In this document: piece after piece, positions 17,663 to 28,491 of the stretch
Numbering within the stretch: position 1 is the first letter of the stretch
Layout: the number at the start of each line of letters is the position of its first letter
From: Propionivibrio dicarboxylicus
GTDB taxonomy: Bacteria > Pseudomonadota > Gammaproteobacteria > Burkholderiales > Rhodocyclaceae
Reading direction: 5' to 3'
Assembly: GCA_945902805.1 (NCBI GenBank)
Contig: CAMDMZ010000027.1
Location: 1 to 59,161 of the forward strand
Length of the DNA: 59,161 nt
Notes under the pieces: generated by a model
What the model was told of the DNA's origin: nothing
Database searches by the model: none
What the model saw: the letters and a program-made list of their open reading frames with translations, nothing else
Translations under genes and position numbers: made by a program

Positions 17663-18657
17663 TGCCGTTCACGCTTGGCCGCCCGCTGCGGCAATTGCGC
17701 CTGCAACTGCATGAAAGTTTCGTCCGCTGGGCGCTACGCGTGCGGGTACCCGAACCCGCCCCGGTCGTACTCAGCCAGCGCCGTGTCTATGTGCTCCCCA
17801 CCCGGGCCGGCGTCGCCTATGTCATGGTGCTGGTGGTGATTCTGCTTGGCGCCATCAACTACAACCTCAACCTCGGCTACGCGCTGGTCTTCCTTTTGGT
17901 CGGGCTTGGCGTCGTCACCATCCTGCATACCTTTCGCAATCTGGTGCAACTTTCGCTGCGGCCCGGTCGTGCCGAATCGGTATTTGCCGGCGAACCCGCA
18001 CACTTTGATCTGACGCTGGAAAACCCGCGCAAGGAACTTCGCAGCAGCATTCGCTTGTTCATCGCTGATGAAGATCCCATCGAAGTCGATATCCCTGCCC
18101 TCGCCAGCAGCACGGCGACACTGAGCCAACCGACGCAACAGCGCGGCTGGCTAGCCATGCCACGGATTACCATCGAGACTACCTGGCCGCTCGGCCTCAT
18201 TCGTGCCTGGGCCTACGCCGCGCCCGACCTGCGCTGCCTCGTCTATCCGGCGCCCGCCGCCAGCGCGCCACCCCTGCCCTGGAGCGACGACAGCGCGCAT
18301 GGCAGCACCCGCGACGGCAGCGGCCGCGATGATTTTTCTGGCTTGCGCAACCATCAAATCACCGATCCACCGCGCCATATCGCCTGGAAGGCGGTCGCAC
18401 GTCAAAGCGACGGACCGCTGCTCACAAAGCTGTTTTCCGGCGCGGCGGCGCAGCGAATCTGGCTGGACTGGCAGCTGTTGCCGCCCGATCTGGGCGTCGA
18501 ACAACGCCTGGCAGTTCTCGCGCACTGGATGCTCGATGCGGAAGCCGCCGGCCTGGCCTGGGGTTTGCGCCTGCCCGGACAACGACTCGATCCGGGCAGC
18601 GGCCCGACCCAGCTTGCCCAGGGGCTACGCGCCCTGGCCCTGTATGGCACGGCGTGA
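17662..18657 (+). CDS. DUF58 domain protein
   Basis: 331 residues. Two adjacent N-terminal membrane helices (about 45-90, VMVLVVILLGAINYN and the following hydrophobic stretch) precede a soluble domain with the DUF58 core DDFSGLRNHQITDPPRHIAWKA (its key residues are G, R, Y-like positions and the IxWKA ending). DUF58 proteins are von Willebrand-A related and are almost always encoded between a MoxR ATPase and a transglutaminase, exactly as here. Biochemical role is unknown; a membrane-anchored partner of the MoxR chaperone is the usual inference. It overlaps tgpA by 14 bp. Confidence 0.88.
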   Translation: MPFTLGRPLRQLRLQLHESFVRWALRVRVPEPAPVVLSQRRVYVLPTRAGVAYVMVLVVILLGAINYNLNLGYALVFLLVGLGVVTILHTFRNLVQLSLRPGRAESVFAGEPAHFDLTLENPRKELRSSIRLFIADEDPIEVDIPALASSTATLSQPTQQRGWLAMPRITIETTWPLGLIRAWAYAAPDLRCLVYPAPAASAPPLPWSDDSAHGSTRDGSGRDDFSGLRNHQITDPPRHIAWKAVARQSDGPLLTKLFSGAAAQRIWLDWQLLPPDLGVEQRLAVLAHWMLDAEAAGLAWGLRLPGQRLDPGSGPTQLAQGLRALALYGTA

Positions 18658-20596
18658 TCGCCCGGTCAGCCAGCGTCAAGCCTGGTGGCTACTGGCCGCC
18701 GCGCTAGGGGCGTTTTTGCCGCTCACCCCACACCTGCCACTCTGGCTCGCACTCGGTTCCGGTAGCGTGATGCTGCTGCGCGGCTGGATCACCTATCGCC
18801 AATGGCATCTGCCGCCGCGCTGGTTGCTAGCCTTGCTGGTAATCGCCGGCACCGCCGCTGTCGGCTTCGAATACCGCACCGTATTCGGCCGCGTTCCCGG
18901 CGTGGCGCTGCTGGGAATTTTCATTGCCTTGAAGTTGCTCGAACTTCGCGCCGCCCGCGATGCGCTGGCCGTAGTGTTGCTGTGCTACTTCCTGGTGCTG
19001 GCCCAGTTCATGTTTACGCAAACCATTGCCACCGCACTGGTCGCCATCCTCACCATCGTGCTGACCACGGCAACCCTCGCGGCGGCCGCCGATGATCGTC
19101 CCGCGCCACAATTGTTGCTGCGCCGCTCCGGCTTGATGCTGGCCCAGGCGCTACCGTTCATGGTGCTCCTGTTCATCCTCTTCCCGCGTGTGCAAGGCCC
19201 GCTCTGGGGATTGCCGCAAGATCGCATTACCGCCACTACTGGCCTTTCGGACTCCATGGCCCCGGGATCGATTGCCGAGTTGTCGCAATCCGACGCCATC
19301 GCCTTCCGCGTCAAGTTCAGCGGACCCGTCCCGGCGCAAAGCCAGCTCTACTGGCGCGGCCCGGTAATGTCCCGTTTCGATGGACGCAACTGGCGCGCGA
19401 CGAGAAGTATGGGCACGCAATCGACACCGCCTTACCCGCTCACTGGCGCCAGCGTCGATTACGAACTGACCCTTGAACCGCATGGCAAGCCCTGGCTGTT
19501 TGCGCTGGAGCATCCCGATGCGGTGCCCGCCAACAGTCAGTTCAGCGACGACCTGCAGTTGCTGAGCCGCGAAGTGGTACGCAATCGCACTCGTTATAGC
19601 TTGCGTTCCTACCCGGATACGCAACTGTTATTCAAGGACACCGCCACCAACTTGCGCGAAGCGCTGGCCCTTCCGCGCGACGGCAATCCGCGCATCCGCG
19701 CCGCGGCTGCCGAATGGAAAACTCGCCACGGCGACGATGCCACGGCCATCGTGGCGGCCGCCGAAGATTTCTTTGGCCGTCAGTTGCTGGCTTACACCTT
19801 GACACCACCGATGGTCCTTGACGATGTGATCGATGGCTTCCTGTTCGAGACCAAGCGCGGCTTCTGCGAGCATTTCGCCTCCGCCTTCGCCTTTTCGCTA
19901 CGTGCCGCCGGCGTTCCAGCACGGGTGGTCACCGGCTATCAGGGCGGCGAACTCAATGCGGTCGACGGCTATCTGGTCATCCGCCAATACGATGCCCACG
20001 CCTGGACCGAAGCCTGGTTGCCCGAACGTGGCTGGGTTCGCATCGACCCGACCGCCATCTCGGCGCCACGCCGGATTGCCGATCACTTTGTCGCGGCGGT
20101 TCCGGCCGGCGAAGCGCTGCCCTTCCTGGCCCGCGCCAACATGAGCTGGCTGCGCGACCTGCGCAATCGTTTCGATGCCGTCGCCAATGGCTGGAATCAA
20201 TGGGTGCTCGGCTATACGCCGCAACGTCAGCGCGAATTCCTGCAAAGCCTGGGCCTTGAGGCGCCCGACTGGCAACAGATGACGGCGGTACTGGCAGTTT
20301 TGTCGGGCGCTGTGCTGCTGGTCCTGACGGCATGGATTCTTTACCAGCGCAAACAGATTGACCCGGTCCGTCGCGCCTGGCTCAACTTCACCCGCCGCCT
20401 GGCCAAACGTGGCGTGCAGTGGCACGACTGGGAAGGCCCGCAGGACTTTGCCCGTCGCGCCAGCCTGGCCTTGCCGACGCACGCCGCCAGCATCCAGGCC
20501 ATTACCGAAAGTTACAGCCGCTTGCGTTACGCGCCGCAGGCCACACCCGCTGATCTAAGCCATCTCAAAAACCAGATTCGTCAATTCCACCCATGA
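18644..20596 (+). CDS. tgpA: Membrane transglutaminase-like protein TgpA (DUF3488)
   Basis: About 650 residues. The ATG at 18644 lies inside the end of the DUF58 gene; the frame is open further 5' only as a shadow. About six N-terminal membrane helices (DUF3488 region) are followed by a large periplasmic transglutaminase domain with the catalytic triad visible in RGFCEHFASAF (Cys), YDAHAWTEAW (His) and RIDPTA (Asp). One more helix and a cytoplasmic tail follow. In Pseudomonas aeruginosa the homologue is essential and acts at the cell envelope. It is coupled to mltB by an ATGA overlap. Confidence 0.88.
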   Translation: MARRDRPVSQRQAWWLLAAALGAFLPLTPHLPLWLALGSGSVMLLRGWITYRQWHLPPRWLLALLVIAGTAAVGFEYRTVFGRVPGVALLGIFIALKLLELRAARDALAVVLLCYFLVLAQFMFTQTIATALVAILTIVLTTATLAAAADDRPAPQLLLRRSGLMLAQALPFMVLLFILFPRVQGPLWGLPQDRITATTGLSDSMAPGSIAELSQSDAIAFRVKFSGPVPAQSQLYWRGPVMSRFDGRNWRATRSMGTQSTPPYPLTGASVDYELTLEPHGKPWLFALEHPDAVPANSQFSDDLQLLSREVVRNRTRYSLRSYPDTQLLFKDTATNLREALALPRDGNPRIRAAAAEWKTRHGDDATAIVAAAEDFFGRQLLAYTLTPPMVLDDVIDGFLFETKRGFCEHFASAFAFSLRAAGVPARVVTGYQGGELNAVDGYLVIRQYDAHAWTEAWLPERGWVRIDPTAISAPRRIADHFVAAVPAGEALPFLARANMSWLRDLRNRFDAVANGWNQWVLGYTPQRQREFLQSLGLEAPDWQQMTAVLAVLSGAVLLVLTAWILYQRKQIDPVRRAWLNFTRRLAKRGVQWHDWEGPQDFARRASLALPTHAASIQAITESYSRLRYAPQATPADLSHLKNQIRQFHP

Positions 20597-21594
20597 AAAA
20601 CCTGCTTGCCTGCCTGTTGTTGCTGCTCACCCAACCAGTCCTGGCCGAATCCTTTGGCGGCCGTACTGACGTTAAACAGTTCATCTCCGAAATGGTCGAA
20701 CGGCACGGTTTCGAGCGCGAAGCCCTCGAAGTCCTGTTTGCCCGCACGCGGTCGATTCCGTCGGTCATCCGTTACATCATGCCGCCGAAAGATCCGGGGA
20801 TTCGCTCCTGGCAGGCGTATCGCGGACGCTTTGTCGAACCCCGACGCATCGCCGCCGGGCGCCACTTCATGCACGAGTACCGAACCAATCTGGCGCAGGC
20901 CGAAGCACTTTGGGGCGTGCCAAGAGAAATCATTAGCGCCATCATTGGCGTCGAAACCATCTATGGCCGCAACCAAGGGAAGTTCGGCGTGTTTGCCGCG
21001 CTCGCGACCCTGGCTTTCGACTACCCGCCGCGTGCCGAGCTGTTTCGACGTGAACTCGGCGAGCTGTTGCTACTGGCGCGAGAAGAAGGACGGGACGTGC
21101 TGAGTTATCGTGGCTCTTACGCGGGGGCGATGGGATTGCCGCAATTTCTGCCCTCGTCGCGACGCCAATTCGCCATCGACTTCGATGGCAGCGGTCGCAT
21201 CGATCTCGCCAGCAGCGCCATCGATGCAATCGGCAGCGTGGCGAATTACCTGGCCCAACATGGCTGGCAACGGGGGCAGCCGATTGCCGAGCAAACCATC
21301 GCCAGTGGCGACGGACTCGGGAACGCGGTGCTAGCTGGCCTGACCCCGAGCTTCACGCCAGGGCAATGGCGAATGCAGAACGTCGATCTGCAAAAAGTCG
21401 GCGCTGGCGAGACGGCGCTCCATGACTTCCCGGCCCTGCCGGCGGCCCTGATCGATCTGGTAACGCCGGATTCGGCCACCGAATACCGCCTCGGCTACCA
21501 GAACTTCTACGTCATCACCCGCTACAACCGCAGCAGTTTCTATGCCGCCTCGGTGATGGATCTGGCCGCAGAACTCGGCAAAACCTCACAATAG
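20593..21594 (+). CDS. mltB: Membrane-bound-type lytic murein transglycosylase B
   Basis: 333 residues. Cleavable signal peptide ([11 protein letters not shown]) without an obvious lipobox, so probably periplasmic. The transglycosylase domain has the catalytic Glu in [16 protein letters not shown] and the [14 protein letters not shown] motif of the MltB/SLT family. It cleaves peptidoglycan glycan strands to 1,6-anhydro ends. Residues ~267-275 are the repeat peptide KVGAGETAL, inserted in the C-terminal part between substrate-domain segments. Last gene of the MoxR operon; its stop overlaps the convergent rpoS stop by 9 bp. Confidence 0.9.
   Translation: MKNLLACLLLLLTQPVLAESFGGRTDVKQFISEMVERHGFEREALEVLFARTRSIPSVIRYIMPPKDPGIRSWQAYRGRFVEPRRIAAGRHFMHEYRTNLAQAEALWGVPREIISAIIGVETIYGRNQGKFGVFAALATLAFDYPPRAELFRRELGELLLLAREEGRDVLSYRGSYAGAMGLPQFLPSSRRQFAIDFDGSGRIDLASSAIDAIGSVANYLAQHGWQRGQPIAEQTIASGDGLGNAVLAGLTPSFTPGQWRMQNVDLQKVGAGETALHDFPALPAALIDLVTPDSATEYRLGYQNFYVITRYNRSSFYAASVMDLAAELGKTSQ
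21392..21418 (+). repeat. Dispersed 27-nt repeat inside mltB
   Basis: AAAAAGTCGGCGCTGG then CGAGACGGCGC, sense-oriented, translated K-V-G-A-G-E-T-A-L. The core is identical to the intergenic copy at 6874 apart from the flanking bases. Confidence 0.88.
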
Positions 21595-22554
21595 AGCATC
21601 GGCAGCCACTCCGTCGCGAGCGATCAGACGCCGCAGATTGGTCAATCCCTCGATCTGGATCTGTCGCACGCGTTCGCGCGTCAGCCGCAACTCCTTGGCG
21701 ATTTGATCCAAGGTCTTGGTCTCGCGCCCATTGAGGCCGTAACGGGATTCGATGACCTCACGCTGACGATCGCTGAGCTGTGCGATCCATTCCGCGACCA
21801 GGTGCTCAACCTCCTGCTGCGCCAGATGCGCCAGTGGATCTTCGGCGGCCTCATCGGGAAGCGCATCACCAAGCGAGAGATTCGGGTCCGACTCAAGCGA
21901 GCTGTCCAGCGGCGCATCGAGCGAGGCCGGGCGCTCGTTGAGCCTCAATAGTCGCCGCACTTCGGCGACCGGCCGGTCCAGCAAGCGTGCCACGTCGTCG
22001 GCATGATGCGTCGGATCGGGGGCGGTGCTGCCCTGTTCCAGATGTCGCAGCGCGCGCAGCACCAGGTTCAGTTCCTTGATCAGATACACCGGCAGGCGCA
22101 CGGTACGCGCCTGATTCATGATCGCGCGCTCGACGCTCTGGCGTATCCACCACGTGGCATAGGTTGAAAAACGAAAGCCGCGTTCGGGATCAAATTTCTC
22201 CAACGCATGAATCAAGCCGAGATTGCCCTCTTCGATCAGATCATCGAGCGCCACGCCGCGATGCATATAGTGACGCGCCACACTGACCACCAGGCGCAAA
22301 TTGGCCTCGATCATGTGCTGGCGGGCGGCAAAGTCGCCGGCGCGGGCAGCGGTCGCCAGCGTGCGTTCCTGCTCCGCGTTCAGCAGTGGCGTCGCGCCAA
22401 TCTCGTGGAGGTAGAGCTGGGTGATGTCTTCGACGAAGCCATCGTTTCCCGTCGCCGCATCGTCGCTGAGGCCGATACTGAGACCAACACTGAGACCAAC
22501 CGCGCTGGATTCATGCAGCGCATCAGGCATGCCGCCGCCGCTGCGCGTGGTCAC
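21586..22554 (-). CDS. rpoS: Stationary-phase sigma factor RpoS
   Basis: 322 residues from a GTG at 22554 whose G overlaps the nlpD stop (TAGTG); the ATG at 22530 is an alternative. Sigma-70 regions: 1.2 ([16 protein letters not shown]), 2 ([46 protein letters not shown], key residues typical), 3, and 4 with RERVRQIQ. RpoS directs transcription in stationary phase and general stress. The N-terminus holds a small in-frame repeat ([12 protein letters not shown]) from a 12-bp tandem unit. Position after nlpD, with promoters probably inside nlpD, is as in other proteobacteria. Confidence 0.95.
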   Translation of the reverse strand: MTTRSGGGMPDALHESSAVGLSVGLSIGLSDDAATGNDGFVEDITQLYLHEIGATPLLNAEQERTLATAARAGDFAARQHMIEANLRLVVSVARHYMHRGVALDDLIEEGNLGLIHALEKFDPERGFRFSTYATWWIRQSVERAIMNQARTVRLPVYLIKELNLVLRALRHLEQGSTAPDPTHHADDVARLLDRPVAEVRRLLRLNERPASLDAPLDSSLESDPNLSLGDALPDEAAEDPLAHLAQQEVEHLVAEWIAQLSDRQREVIESRYGLNGRETKTLDQIAKELRLTRERVRQIQIEGLTNLRRLIARDGVAADALL

Positions 22555-23498
22555 TAGCGGGCCGGAAGAAACTTGAGCGGATCAGTGGGCTTACCCTGGC
22601 GCCGGATTTCAAAATGCAGACGCGGACTATCCGCATCGGTGCTCCCCACTTCGGCGATCTTCTGCCGGCGCGCCACCGTGTCGCCTTCCTTGACCAGGAT
22701 CGCGCTGTTGTGCGCGTAGGCAGAAAGGAATTCGGCGTTGTGACGCACGATGACCAATTTGCCGTAACCGCGCAAACCGACGCCGGCATATACGATCTTG
22801 CCCGGTGCTGCAGCCAGTACGGGATCGCCCGGATTGCCGGCAATGTCGAGACCTTTGCTGCTGCCTTCGACGAAGGTCGCCAGCACCTTGCCGTTGTGCG
22901 GCCAGCTCCATTCGATGGCTCCAGGCACTGCCGGTGCTACCGGTGCCGCAGCGGCAGAGGCCACCACAATGGGGGCTTCAACCGCCGGGGTGGGAGTCGC
23001 GCCCTTGGCCTTGGCCAGCGCCTCTTCCGAATACGGCACTTTGCCGCCTTTGGGTTCGCGTTTCAGCAGGGCAGTACTGGCTTCGGGCAGCGGCTTGGAC
23101 GCAATCGGCCTGACCTCGACATCAGCCGGCTGAGCGATCGGCTGTACCACGGCACCACCCGCCACGGCACCACTCGCCGCCGGAGCGGTCTCGGCACGCG
23201 GTGGCGTCACCTGTAGTTGCTGACCGAGGGCAATCTGGGTGGGGTTCTGGATTCCATTCCAGGCCGCTAGATCTTTCTGCTCGACGCCATGCGCTCGAGC
23301 GATGCTGTAGAGCGTATCGCCCTTCTTGACTACATAGCTCGCCGCCGGAGCGCTTACCGAACCCGCTCCAGCGACTGGGCGCAGCGGCTTTTCAACGCCG
23401 ACAGGCGTGCGCTCGACGGTAGGTACGGGCGGACTGCTGCCACAAGCAGCGAGAAGCACGGTAGTTGTTGCTAGCAATGCGTAATGCAGGAATTTCAT
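22554..23498 (-). CDS. nlpD: Murein hydrolase activator NlpD (LysM-M23 lipoprotein)
   Basis: 314 residues. Lipoprotein signal with lipobox LLAACG. A LysM domain ([18 protein letters not shown], about 55-100) binds peptidoglycan. A Pro/Ala-rich linker leads to a C-terminal M23/LytM domain. The first metal-binding HxxxD motif is degenerate (GLDIAG in its place) although HFEIR remains, as expected for NlpD-type activators that lack hydrolase activity and switch on an amidase such as AmiC during division. It overlaps pcm by ATGA and rpoS by one base. Confidence 0.93.
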   Translation of the reverse strand: MKFLHYALLATTTVLLAACGSSPPVPTVERTPVGVEKPLRPVAGAGSVSAPAASYVVKKGDTLYSIARAHGVEQKDLAAWNGIQNPTQIALGQQLQVTPPRAETAPAASGAVAGGAVVQPIAQPADVEVRPIASKPLPEASTALLKREPKGGKVPYSEEALAKAKGATPTPAVEAPIVVASAAAAPVAPAVPGAIEWSWPHNGKVLATFVEGSSKGLDIAGNPGDPVLAAAPGKIVYAGVGLRGYGKLVIVRHNAEFLSAYAHNSAILVKEGDTVARRQKIAEVGSTDADSPRLHFEIRRQGKPTDPLKFLPAR

Positions 23499-24172
23499 GC
23501 CACCCCCGGCAACAAGGGAACGAAACGAACGGAATCAAAACGCGATTCGACAAAACCGCTTTCCTTGTGCTCGACCAGACACAGCACTTGTTCAGCGCCA
23601 CCGAGCGGCATCACCATACGGCCGCCCGGCGCAAGTTGCGTCAGCAGTGCCGGCGGCACGCTGGGTGCGGCGGCGGCGAGAATGATGGTGTCGAAGGGCG
23701 CCGCTTCAGGCAAGCCGCGATTGCCGTCGGCATGCTTCAGACGAATATGCGACAGCTTGATCTGCTTCAGGTTTTCGCGCGCCCGCGCCAGCAAAGGCGC
23801 AATCCGCTCGACGGCAAACACCTGCTTCGACAAGACGCCGAGCACGGCCGCCTGATAGCCACAGCCGGCGCCAATTTCCAGCGTCTTGCCGAGTTCGCGG
23901 CCGGCAATCAACAACTCAATCATGCGGGCGACGACGTAGGGCTGGGAAATGGTCTGGGCGAAACCCAACGGCAGCGCGGTATCGTCATAGGCGCGCTGCG
24001 CCAGCGCCGGCTCAACGAAGAGATGCCGTGGCACCTGGGCCATGGCGGCCAACACCCGCTCGTCGCGCACACCCTGCTCGCGCAAGCGCTCGATCATGCG
24101 ATCACGGGTGCGCTGTGAGGTCATACCGATTCCGTGGCTGCCAGCGCCAGGGTTCATCACCGCGCTGCTCAT
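23495..24172 (-). CDS. pcm: Protein-L-isoaspartate O-methyltransferase
   Basis: 225 residues. SAM-dependent methyltransferase fold with [14 protein letters not shown] (motif I), VFAVERI (post I), and the family sequence [18 protein letters not shown]. It methylates L-isoaspartyl residues to begin repair of damaged proteins. Start: the ATG at 24172 overlaps the surE stop by 4 bp; internal ATGs are possible. Part of the conserved stationary-phase cluster surE-pcm-nlpD-rpoS. Confidence 0.95.
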   Translation of the reverse strand: MSSAVMNPGAGSHGIGMTSQRTRDRMIERLREQGVRDERVLAAMAQVPRHLFVEPALAQRAYDDTALPLGFAQTISQPYVVARMIELLIAGRELGKTLEIGAGCGYQAAVLGVLSKQVFAVERIAPLLARARENLKQIKLSHIRLKHADGNRGLPEAAPFDTIILAAAAPSVPPALLTQLAPGGRMVMPLGGAEQVLCLVEHKESGFVESRFDSVRFVPLLPGVA

Positions 24173-24912
24173 CGGTGCATCCAGTCGGCCACTGTATCGA
24201 TTTGCCCGGTGTGGGTCAGGTCGATCTGCAGCGGCGTGATCGAGACCCAGCCGTTTTCAACCGCGTGAAAATCGGTGCCCTCGCCGGCGTCGGCAGCGGC
24301 ACCGGCGGCACCGACCCAATACACCGTATCGTTGCGGGGAGAAATCGATTTGACGGCTGGCTCGGCCTTGTGCCGGCGCCCCAGGCGCGTCACCCGGGTA
24401 CCGCGCAACATATCGGCCGGCACATCGGGGACATTGATATTGAGGAGCACCGGCTGCTTGAACGGGGCGCGCATGAAGCGCTCCACGTTTTCGCGGGCAA
24501 TCGCCGCCGCCGTCTCGAAATGCCGCCCGGAAAAGCTCGCCAACGAGATGGCAATCGCCGGCAATCCGAGCAAATAACCCTCGGTCGCGGCCGCAACGGT
24601 GCCGGAGTAAATTGTGTCATCGCCCATGTTCGCCCCCAGATTGATGCCGGAAACCACGATATCGGGCTGATGCTCGAGAATGCCGGTGACGGCCAGATGG
24701 ACGCAGTCGGTCGGCGTTCCGTTCACGTACGAGAAACCATTGGCGGCACGACGCAACTGGAGCGGCCGATCCAGCGTTAACGAGTTGCTGGCGCCACTGC
24801 GATTGCGCTCGGGCGCGATCACGATTACCTCGCCAAGATCATCCAGCGCCGCAGCCAATGCAGCCAGGCCAGGTGCCAGATAGCCGTCGTCGTTACTGAG
24901 CAAAATACGCAT
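24169..24912 (-). CDS. surE: 5'/3'-nucleotidase SurE
   Basis: About 247 residues from the ATG at 24912, giving the invariant N-terminus [15 protein letters not shown] with the metal-binding ND-D pair. Other motifs: [38 protein letters not shown]. It is a divalent-metal nucleotidase/exopolyphosphatase involved in survival in stationary phase. A 14-codon upstream extension of the frame is ignored because all homologues start at MRI. Overlaps pcm by ATGA. Confidence 0.95.
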   Translation of the reverse strand: MRILLSNDDGYLAPGLAALAAALDDLGEVIVIAPERNRSGASNSLTLDRPLQLRRAANGFSYVNGTPTDCVHLAVTGILEHQPDIVVSGINLGANMGDDTIYSGTVAAATEGYLLGLPAIAISLASFSGRHFETAAAIARENVERFMRAPFKQPVLLNINVPDVPADMLRGTRVTRLGRRHKAEPAVKSISPRNDTVYWVGAAGAAADAGEGTDFHAVENGWVSITPLQIDLTHTGQIDTVADWMHR

Positions 24913-25037
24913 GGGGCGGGAAGTCGGGACGATTGAAAATAGGTGTCGCGCCATTTTAGCCGAAGCCTACTTTTCCCCAATGGGGCGAACAAAGCCAGGA
25001 TTTGCGACGATGAACCAGGAATTCCCTGGAACCACAG

Positions 25038-25063
25038 AAAAAGTCGGTGCTGGCGGGACGGCG
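25038..25063 (+). repeat. Dispersed repeat abutting the def stop codon
   Basis: AAAAAGTCGGTGCTGG then CGGGACGGCG. It lies in the surE-def gap, antisense to both; the def TAG stop is immediately next to the GGCGC end. The arms here are poorly complementary on the transcribed strand, so a terminator role is unlikely for this copy. Confidence 0.8.
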
Positions 25064-25600
25064 CTAATCGTCCGGCGGCGGTGTTCCGGGGCCGAACAAC
25101 TCTTCGACGAAACCAAAACGGCTCAAGTCGCGCACGCGCATCGGATAAAGAATCCCGTCCAAATGATCGCACTCGTGCTGGACCACGCGCGCATGAAAAC
25201 CGTCGACGACCCGTTCAACGCAAGTTCCGTACTGATCAAATCCGCTATAGCGCAGCCGCTGCCAGCGCGGCACCATGCCGCGTAAACCCGGCACCGACAG
25301 GCAACCTTCCCAATCTTCCGCCTCCTCGTCGCCCAAGGGCTCCAGCGTCGGATTGATCAGCACGGTTTCCGGCACGGGAGCGGCATCCGGGTAACGCGGG
25401 TTGAACGCCCCGGTGCCAAACAGCACCACGCGCAAATCGACGCCAATCTGCGGTGCGGCCAGACCCGCGCCGTCCAGATGCGCCATGGTGTCGCGCATGT
25501 CGGCCAGCAACTGATGCAGTTCGGGCGTATCGAAACGTTCTACCGGTCGCGAAATTCGCAGCAAGCGCGCATCGCCCATGCGCAAGACCGGATAAATCAT
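25064..25600 (-). CDS. def: Peptide deformylase
   Basis: 178 residues. The three metal-site motifs are clear: [18 protein letters not shown] (Cys ligand) and QHECDHLDG (two His and catalytic Glu). It removes the formyl group from nascent protein N-termini. Its ATG overlaps the phosphorylase stop by 4 bp. The C-terminus (GPGTPPPDD) ends exactly at a dispersed repeat. As a non-standard second deformylase next to a purine-salvage gene, it may not be the fmt-linked housekeeping copy; that cannot be decided here. Confidence 0.93.
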   Translation of the reverse strand: MIYPVLRMGDARLLRISRPVERFDTPELHQLLADMRDTMAHLDGAGLAAPQIGVDLRVVLFGTGAFNPRYPDAAPVPETVLINPTLEPLGDEEAEDWEGCLSVPGLRGMVPRWQRLRYSGFDQYGTCVERVVDGFHARVVQHECDHLDGILYPMRVRDLSRFGFVEELFGPGTPPPDD

Positions 25601-26334
25601 GCGCCGCAGAGATGTTCGATCAGGTGTCGGACACGGCCCATGGCCGAATGCAAAGTCGCCTCGATATGCTCGAAGCGGATTTCATGGGTCGAGTCGGCAC
25701 GCCCTGCCGCCCAATTGGCAACAACGCACAGCGCACCATAGGGCACGTCTGCTTCGCGCGCCAGCGCCGCTTCGGGCATACCGGTCATGCCGACCAGATC
25801 GGCGCCGTCCCGGGCCAGACGGTTGATTTCAGCCGCTGTCTCAAGGCGCGGACCCTGCGTAGCGGCATAGACACCGCCATCGACCACCGCTTCGCCCTGC
25901 TCGCGGGCAGCCGTCAGCAACGCCACCCGCACGCCGGCATCGTAGGGTTCGGTGAAATCGATATGCAGCACCTGCTGACCATCGGCGTGCTGAAAACTCG
26001 TTTCGCGCCCCGAGGTGTAGTCGATGATCTGGTTCGGCACCACCAGCGCACCCGGCCCCATATCAGCCCGAATACCGCCGACTGACGCCACGGAAACAAT
26101 CCAGGTCGCGCCGACACGCTTCAGCGCATCGATGTTGGCGCGGTAATTCACCAGATGCGGCGGAATGGTGTGGCCGAAACCGTGGCGGGCAAGAAAGACC
26201 ACCTCCTGCTTGCCGATACGACCAAAAGAAAGCGGCGCCGAAGGCTCGCCCCAGGGCGTGCGAACAATTTCCCGGTGTGAAACATCCAGGTTCGAAAGCT
26301 GCGTCAAACCGCTGCCGCCGATAATTCCGAGCAT
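25597..26334 (-). CDS. S-methyl-5'-thioinosine (or thioadenosine) phosphorylase
   Basis: About 245 residues from the ATG at 26334 with AGGAG 6-10 bases upstream; starts [10 protein letters not shown], the phosphate-loop motif of the MTAP/PNP family. Other motifs: ARHGxGHxxPPHxVNYRANI, [25 protein letters not shown]. The base-contacting segment reads VVANWAAG, lacking the Asp pair of true adenosine-specific MTAPs; this favours the 6-oxopurine enzyme described in Pseudomonas (inference). Role: salvage of methylthio-nucleosides from polyamine or autoinducer synthesis. Coupled to def. Confidence 0.85.
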   Translation of the reverse strand: MLGIIGGSGLTQLSNLDVSHREIVRTPWGEPSAPLSFGRIGKQEVVFLARHGFGHTIPPHLVNYRANIDALKRVGATWIVSVASVGGIRADMGPGALVVPNQIIDYTSGRETSFQHADGQQVLHIDFTEPYDAGVRVALLTAAREQGEAVVDGGVYAATQGPRLETAAEINRLARDGADLVGMTGMPEAALAREADVPYGALCVVANWAAGRADSTHEIRFEHIEATLHSAMGRVRHLIEHLCGA

Positions 26335-26456
26335 CAAAATCTCCTGAAAATTCAATCGACAAAAATGGGTCGAGGCGCGGTCGAGGCGCTGTCGGACGTG
26401 CTAAAATGCGCCCCCTTTTCCGTACCGCAGCAATTGTGCTGCGCCACTCCAAGACT

Positions 26457-28277
26457 ATGTCACGCGCCCTCAGAAACATCGCCATTATCGCCCACGTCGA
26501 CCACGGCAAAACCACTCTGGTTGACCAATTGCTTCGCCAATCCGGCACTTTCCGCGAAAACCAGCAGGTCGATGAGCGCGTGATGGACAGCAACGACATC
26601 GAAAAGGAACGTGGCATCACGATTCTGGCGAAGAACACCGCGATCGACTTCGAAGGCACCCACATCAACATCGTCGACACTCCGGGACACGCCGACTTCG
26701 GTGGTGAAGTGGAACGCGTACTGGGTATGGTGGATGGCGTCTTGCTGCTGGTCGATGCGGTTGAAGGCCCGATGCCACAAACCCGTTTCGTCACCAAGAA
26801 GGCGCTGGCGCTGGGCCTGAAGCCCATCGTCGTGGTCAACAAGATTGACCGCCCCGGCGCACGCCCTGACTGGGTCGTTGATCAAACGTTCGACCTGTTC
26901 GACAAGCTTGGTGCCACGGATGAGCAGCTTGATTTCCCCATCATCTACGCCTCGGCCCTGAACGGTTTTGCCAAACTCGATCTGGCCGTCGAATCCGACA
27001 ACATGCGTCCGCTGTTCGAAACGGTACTTAAGAGCGTCCCGCCGCCGAGCGGCGACCCGGAAGCCCCGCTGCAGCTGCAACTCGCCGCCCTTGACTACTC
27101 GACCTACACCGGTCGCCTCGGCGTCGGTCGCGTCCTCAATGGCCGCATCAAGCCGGGCCAGGTCGTCGTCGTGATGAACCACGAAGATCAAGTCGCGCAG
27201 GGCCGCATCAATCAGGTGCTGGGTTTCCAGGGTCTGGATCGCGTGCCGGTTGACGAAGCCGAAGCTGGCGACATCGTCATCATCTCGGGCCTCGACGACA
27301 TCGGCATCGGCGTCACCATTTGCGATCGCGAGACACCCATCGGCCTGCCGGTGCTCAACGTCGACGAACCGACGCTGACCATGGACTTCATGGTCAACTC
27401 ATCGCCACTGGCCGGCACCGAAGGCAAGTTCGTCACCAGCCGCCAGATTCGCGATCGCCTGACCAAAGAACTGCTCACCAACGTCGCCCTTCGCGTTGAA
27501 GACACTCAGGATTCGGACATTTTCCGCGTCTCCGGTCGTGGCGAACTGCACCTGACCATCCTGCTCGAGAACATGCGTCGCGAAGGCTTTGAGATGGCCT
27601 GCGCCAAGCCGCGCGTGGTGTACAAAGAGATCAACGGCGAAAAGTGCGAGCCGTACGAAAACCTGACCATCGACCTGGAAGACAGCAACCAGGGCGTGAT
27701 CATGGAAGAAATCGGTCGTCGTCGCGGCGAGCTGACCAATATGGAATCCGACGGCAAAGGCCGCACCCGCCTCGAATACCACATCCCTGCCCGTGGCCTG
27801 ATCGGCTTCCAGTCCGACTTCATGACCATGACGCGCGGCACCGGCCTGATGAGCCACATTTTTGATGACTACGCCCCCGTCAAGCCCGATCTGCCCGGTC
27901 GTCACAACGGCGTGCTGGTGTCGCAGGAAGACGGCGAGGCCGTGGCCTACGCTTTGTGGAAGCTGGAAGATCGCGGCCGCATGTTTGTCGTCCCGGGCGA
28001 CAAACTCTACGAAGGCATGATCATCGGCATCCATAGTCGCGACAACGATCTCGTGGTCAATCCGATCAAGGGCAAGCAACTGACCAACGTGCGCGCTTCC
28101 GGCACCGACGAAGCAGTGCGACTGACGACGGCAATCAAGCTCACACTCGAATCGGCGGTCGAATTCATCGACGACGACGAACTGGTCGAAATCACACCGA
28201 AGTCGATTCGTCTGCGCAAGCGTCACTTGAAAGAGTTCGAGCGCAAACGTGCCAATCGCGAAGACCTGATCGCCTGA
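26457..28277 (+). CDS. typA: Ribosome-associated GTPase TypA/BipA
   Basis: 606 residues from the ATG at 26457 ([20 protein letters not shown]); the frame opens 17 codons earlier without family support. G1 AHVDHGKT, G3 DTPGHADF, G4 NKIDRPGA, G5 YASALNG, then EF-G-like domains II, III, V and the BipA-specific C-terminal domain. It is a translational GTPase that assists ribosome assembly and adaptation to stress and cold. It is followed closely by a possible small ORF and the NhaD-like transporter. Confidence 0.96.
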   Translation: MSRALRNIAIIAHVDHGKTTLVDQLLRQSGTFRENQQVDERVMDSNDIEKERGITILAKNTAIDFEGTHINIVDTPGHADFGGEVERVLGMVDGVLLLVDAVEGPMPQTRFVTKKALALGLKPIVVVNKIDRPGARPDWVVDQTFDLFDKLGATDEQLDFPIIYASALNGFAKLDLAVESDNMRPLFETVLKSVPPPSGDPEAPLQLQLAALDYSTYTGRLGVGRVLNGRIKPGQVVVVMNHEDQVAQGRINQVLGFQGLDRVPVDEAEAGDIVIISGLDDIGIGVTICDRETPIGLPVLNVDEPTLTMDFMVNSSPLAGTEGKFVTSRQIRDRLTKELLTNVALRVEDTQDSDIFRVSGRGELHLTILLENMRREGFEMACAKPRVVYKEINGEKCEPYENLTIDLEDSNQGVIMEEIGRRRGELTNMESDGKGRTRLEYHIPARGLIGFQSDFMTMTRGTGLMSHIFDDYAPVKPDLPGRHNGVLVSQEDGEAVAYALWKLEDRGRMFVVPGDKLYEGMIIGIHSRDNDLVVNPIKGKQLTNVRASGTDEAVRLTTAIKLTLESAVEFIDDDELVEITPKSIRLRKRHLKEFERKRANREDLIA

Positions 28278-28306
28278 TCAAGCTTCCCAGGCGCCTCCCT
28301 GACAAT

Positions 28307-28414
28307 TTGCTGCGCTGGATATGGCGGATCGCGATCGCGTCCGCCATTCTCTCCACGCTCGGGTACTTCTCCAACCCGACCGTCAGCCCCTTGATGTGCA
28401 AGATCTACGGCTGA
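28307..28414 (+). CDS. Possible small membrane protein (35 codons)
   Basis: Downstream of typA a frame reads from a TTG through LLRWIWRIAIASAILSTLG and ends PLMCKIYG. It contains one convincing hydrophobic helix after a basic start. There is no ATG or good ribosome binding site, and the frame can extend upstream into the typA end. It fills an otherwise empty 214-bp gap. I do not recognise it; it may be chance. Confidence 0.25.
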   Translation: MLRWIWRIAIASAILSTLGYFSNPTVSPLMCKIYG

Positions 28415-28467
28415 GGCTTTTCGCCAAAACTAGCGCTTCGTCGTATGTGAGTTGATGCTAATATAGC

Positions 28468-28485
28468 CCCCTTCGATATAAGGGG
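28468..28485 (+). promoter_or_regulatory. Hairpin covering the ribosome binding site of the NhaD-like gene
   Basis: CCCCTT (28468-28473) is exactly complementary to AAGGGG (28480-28485) with a 6-base loop CGATAT. The right arm is the Shine-Dalgarno of the gene starting at 28492. Melting of this stem would be needed for initiation, as in RNA thermometers or ion-responsive leaders. The short stem is suggestive, not proof. Confidence 0.5.
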
Positions 28486-28491
28486 AAATCA

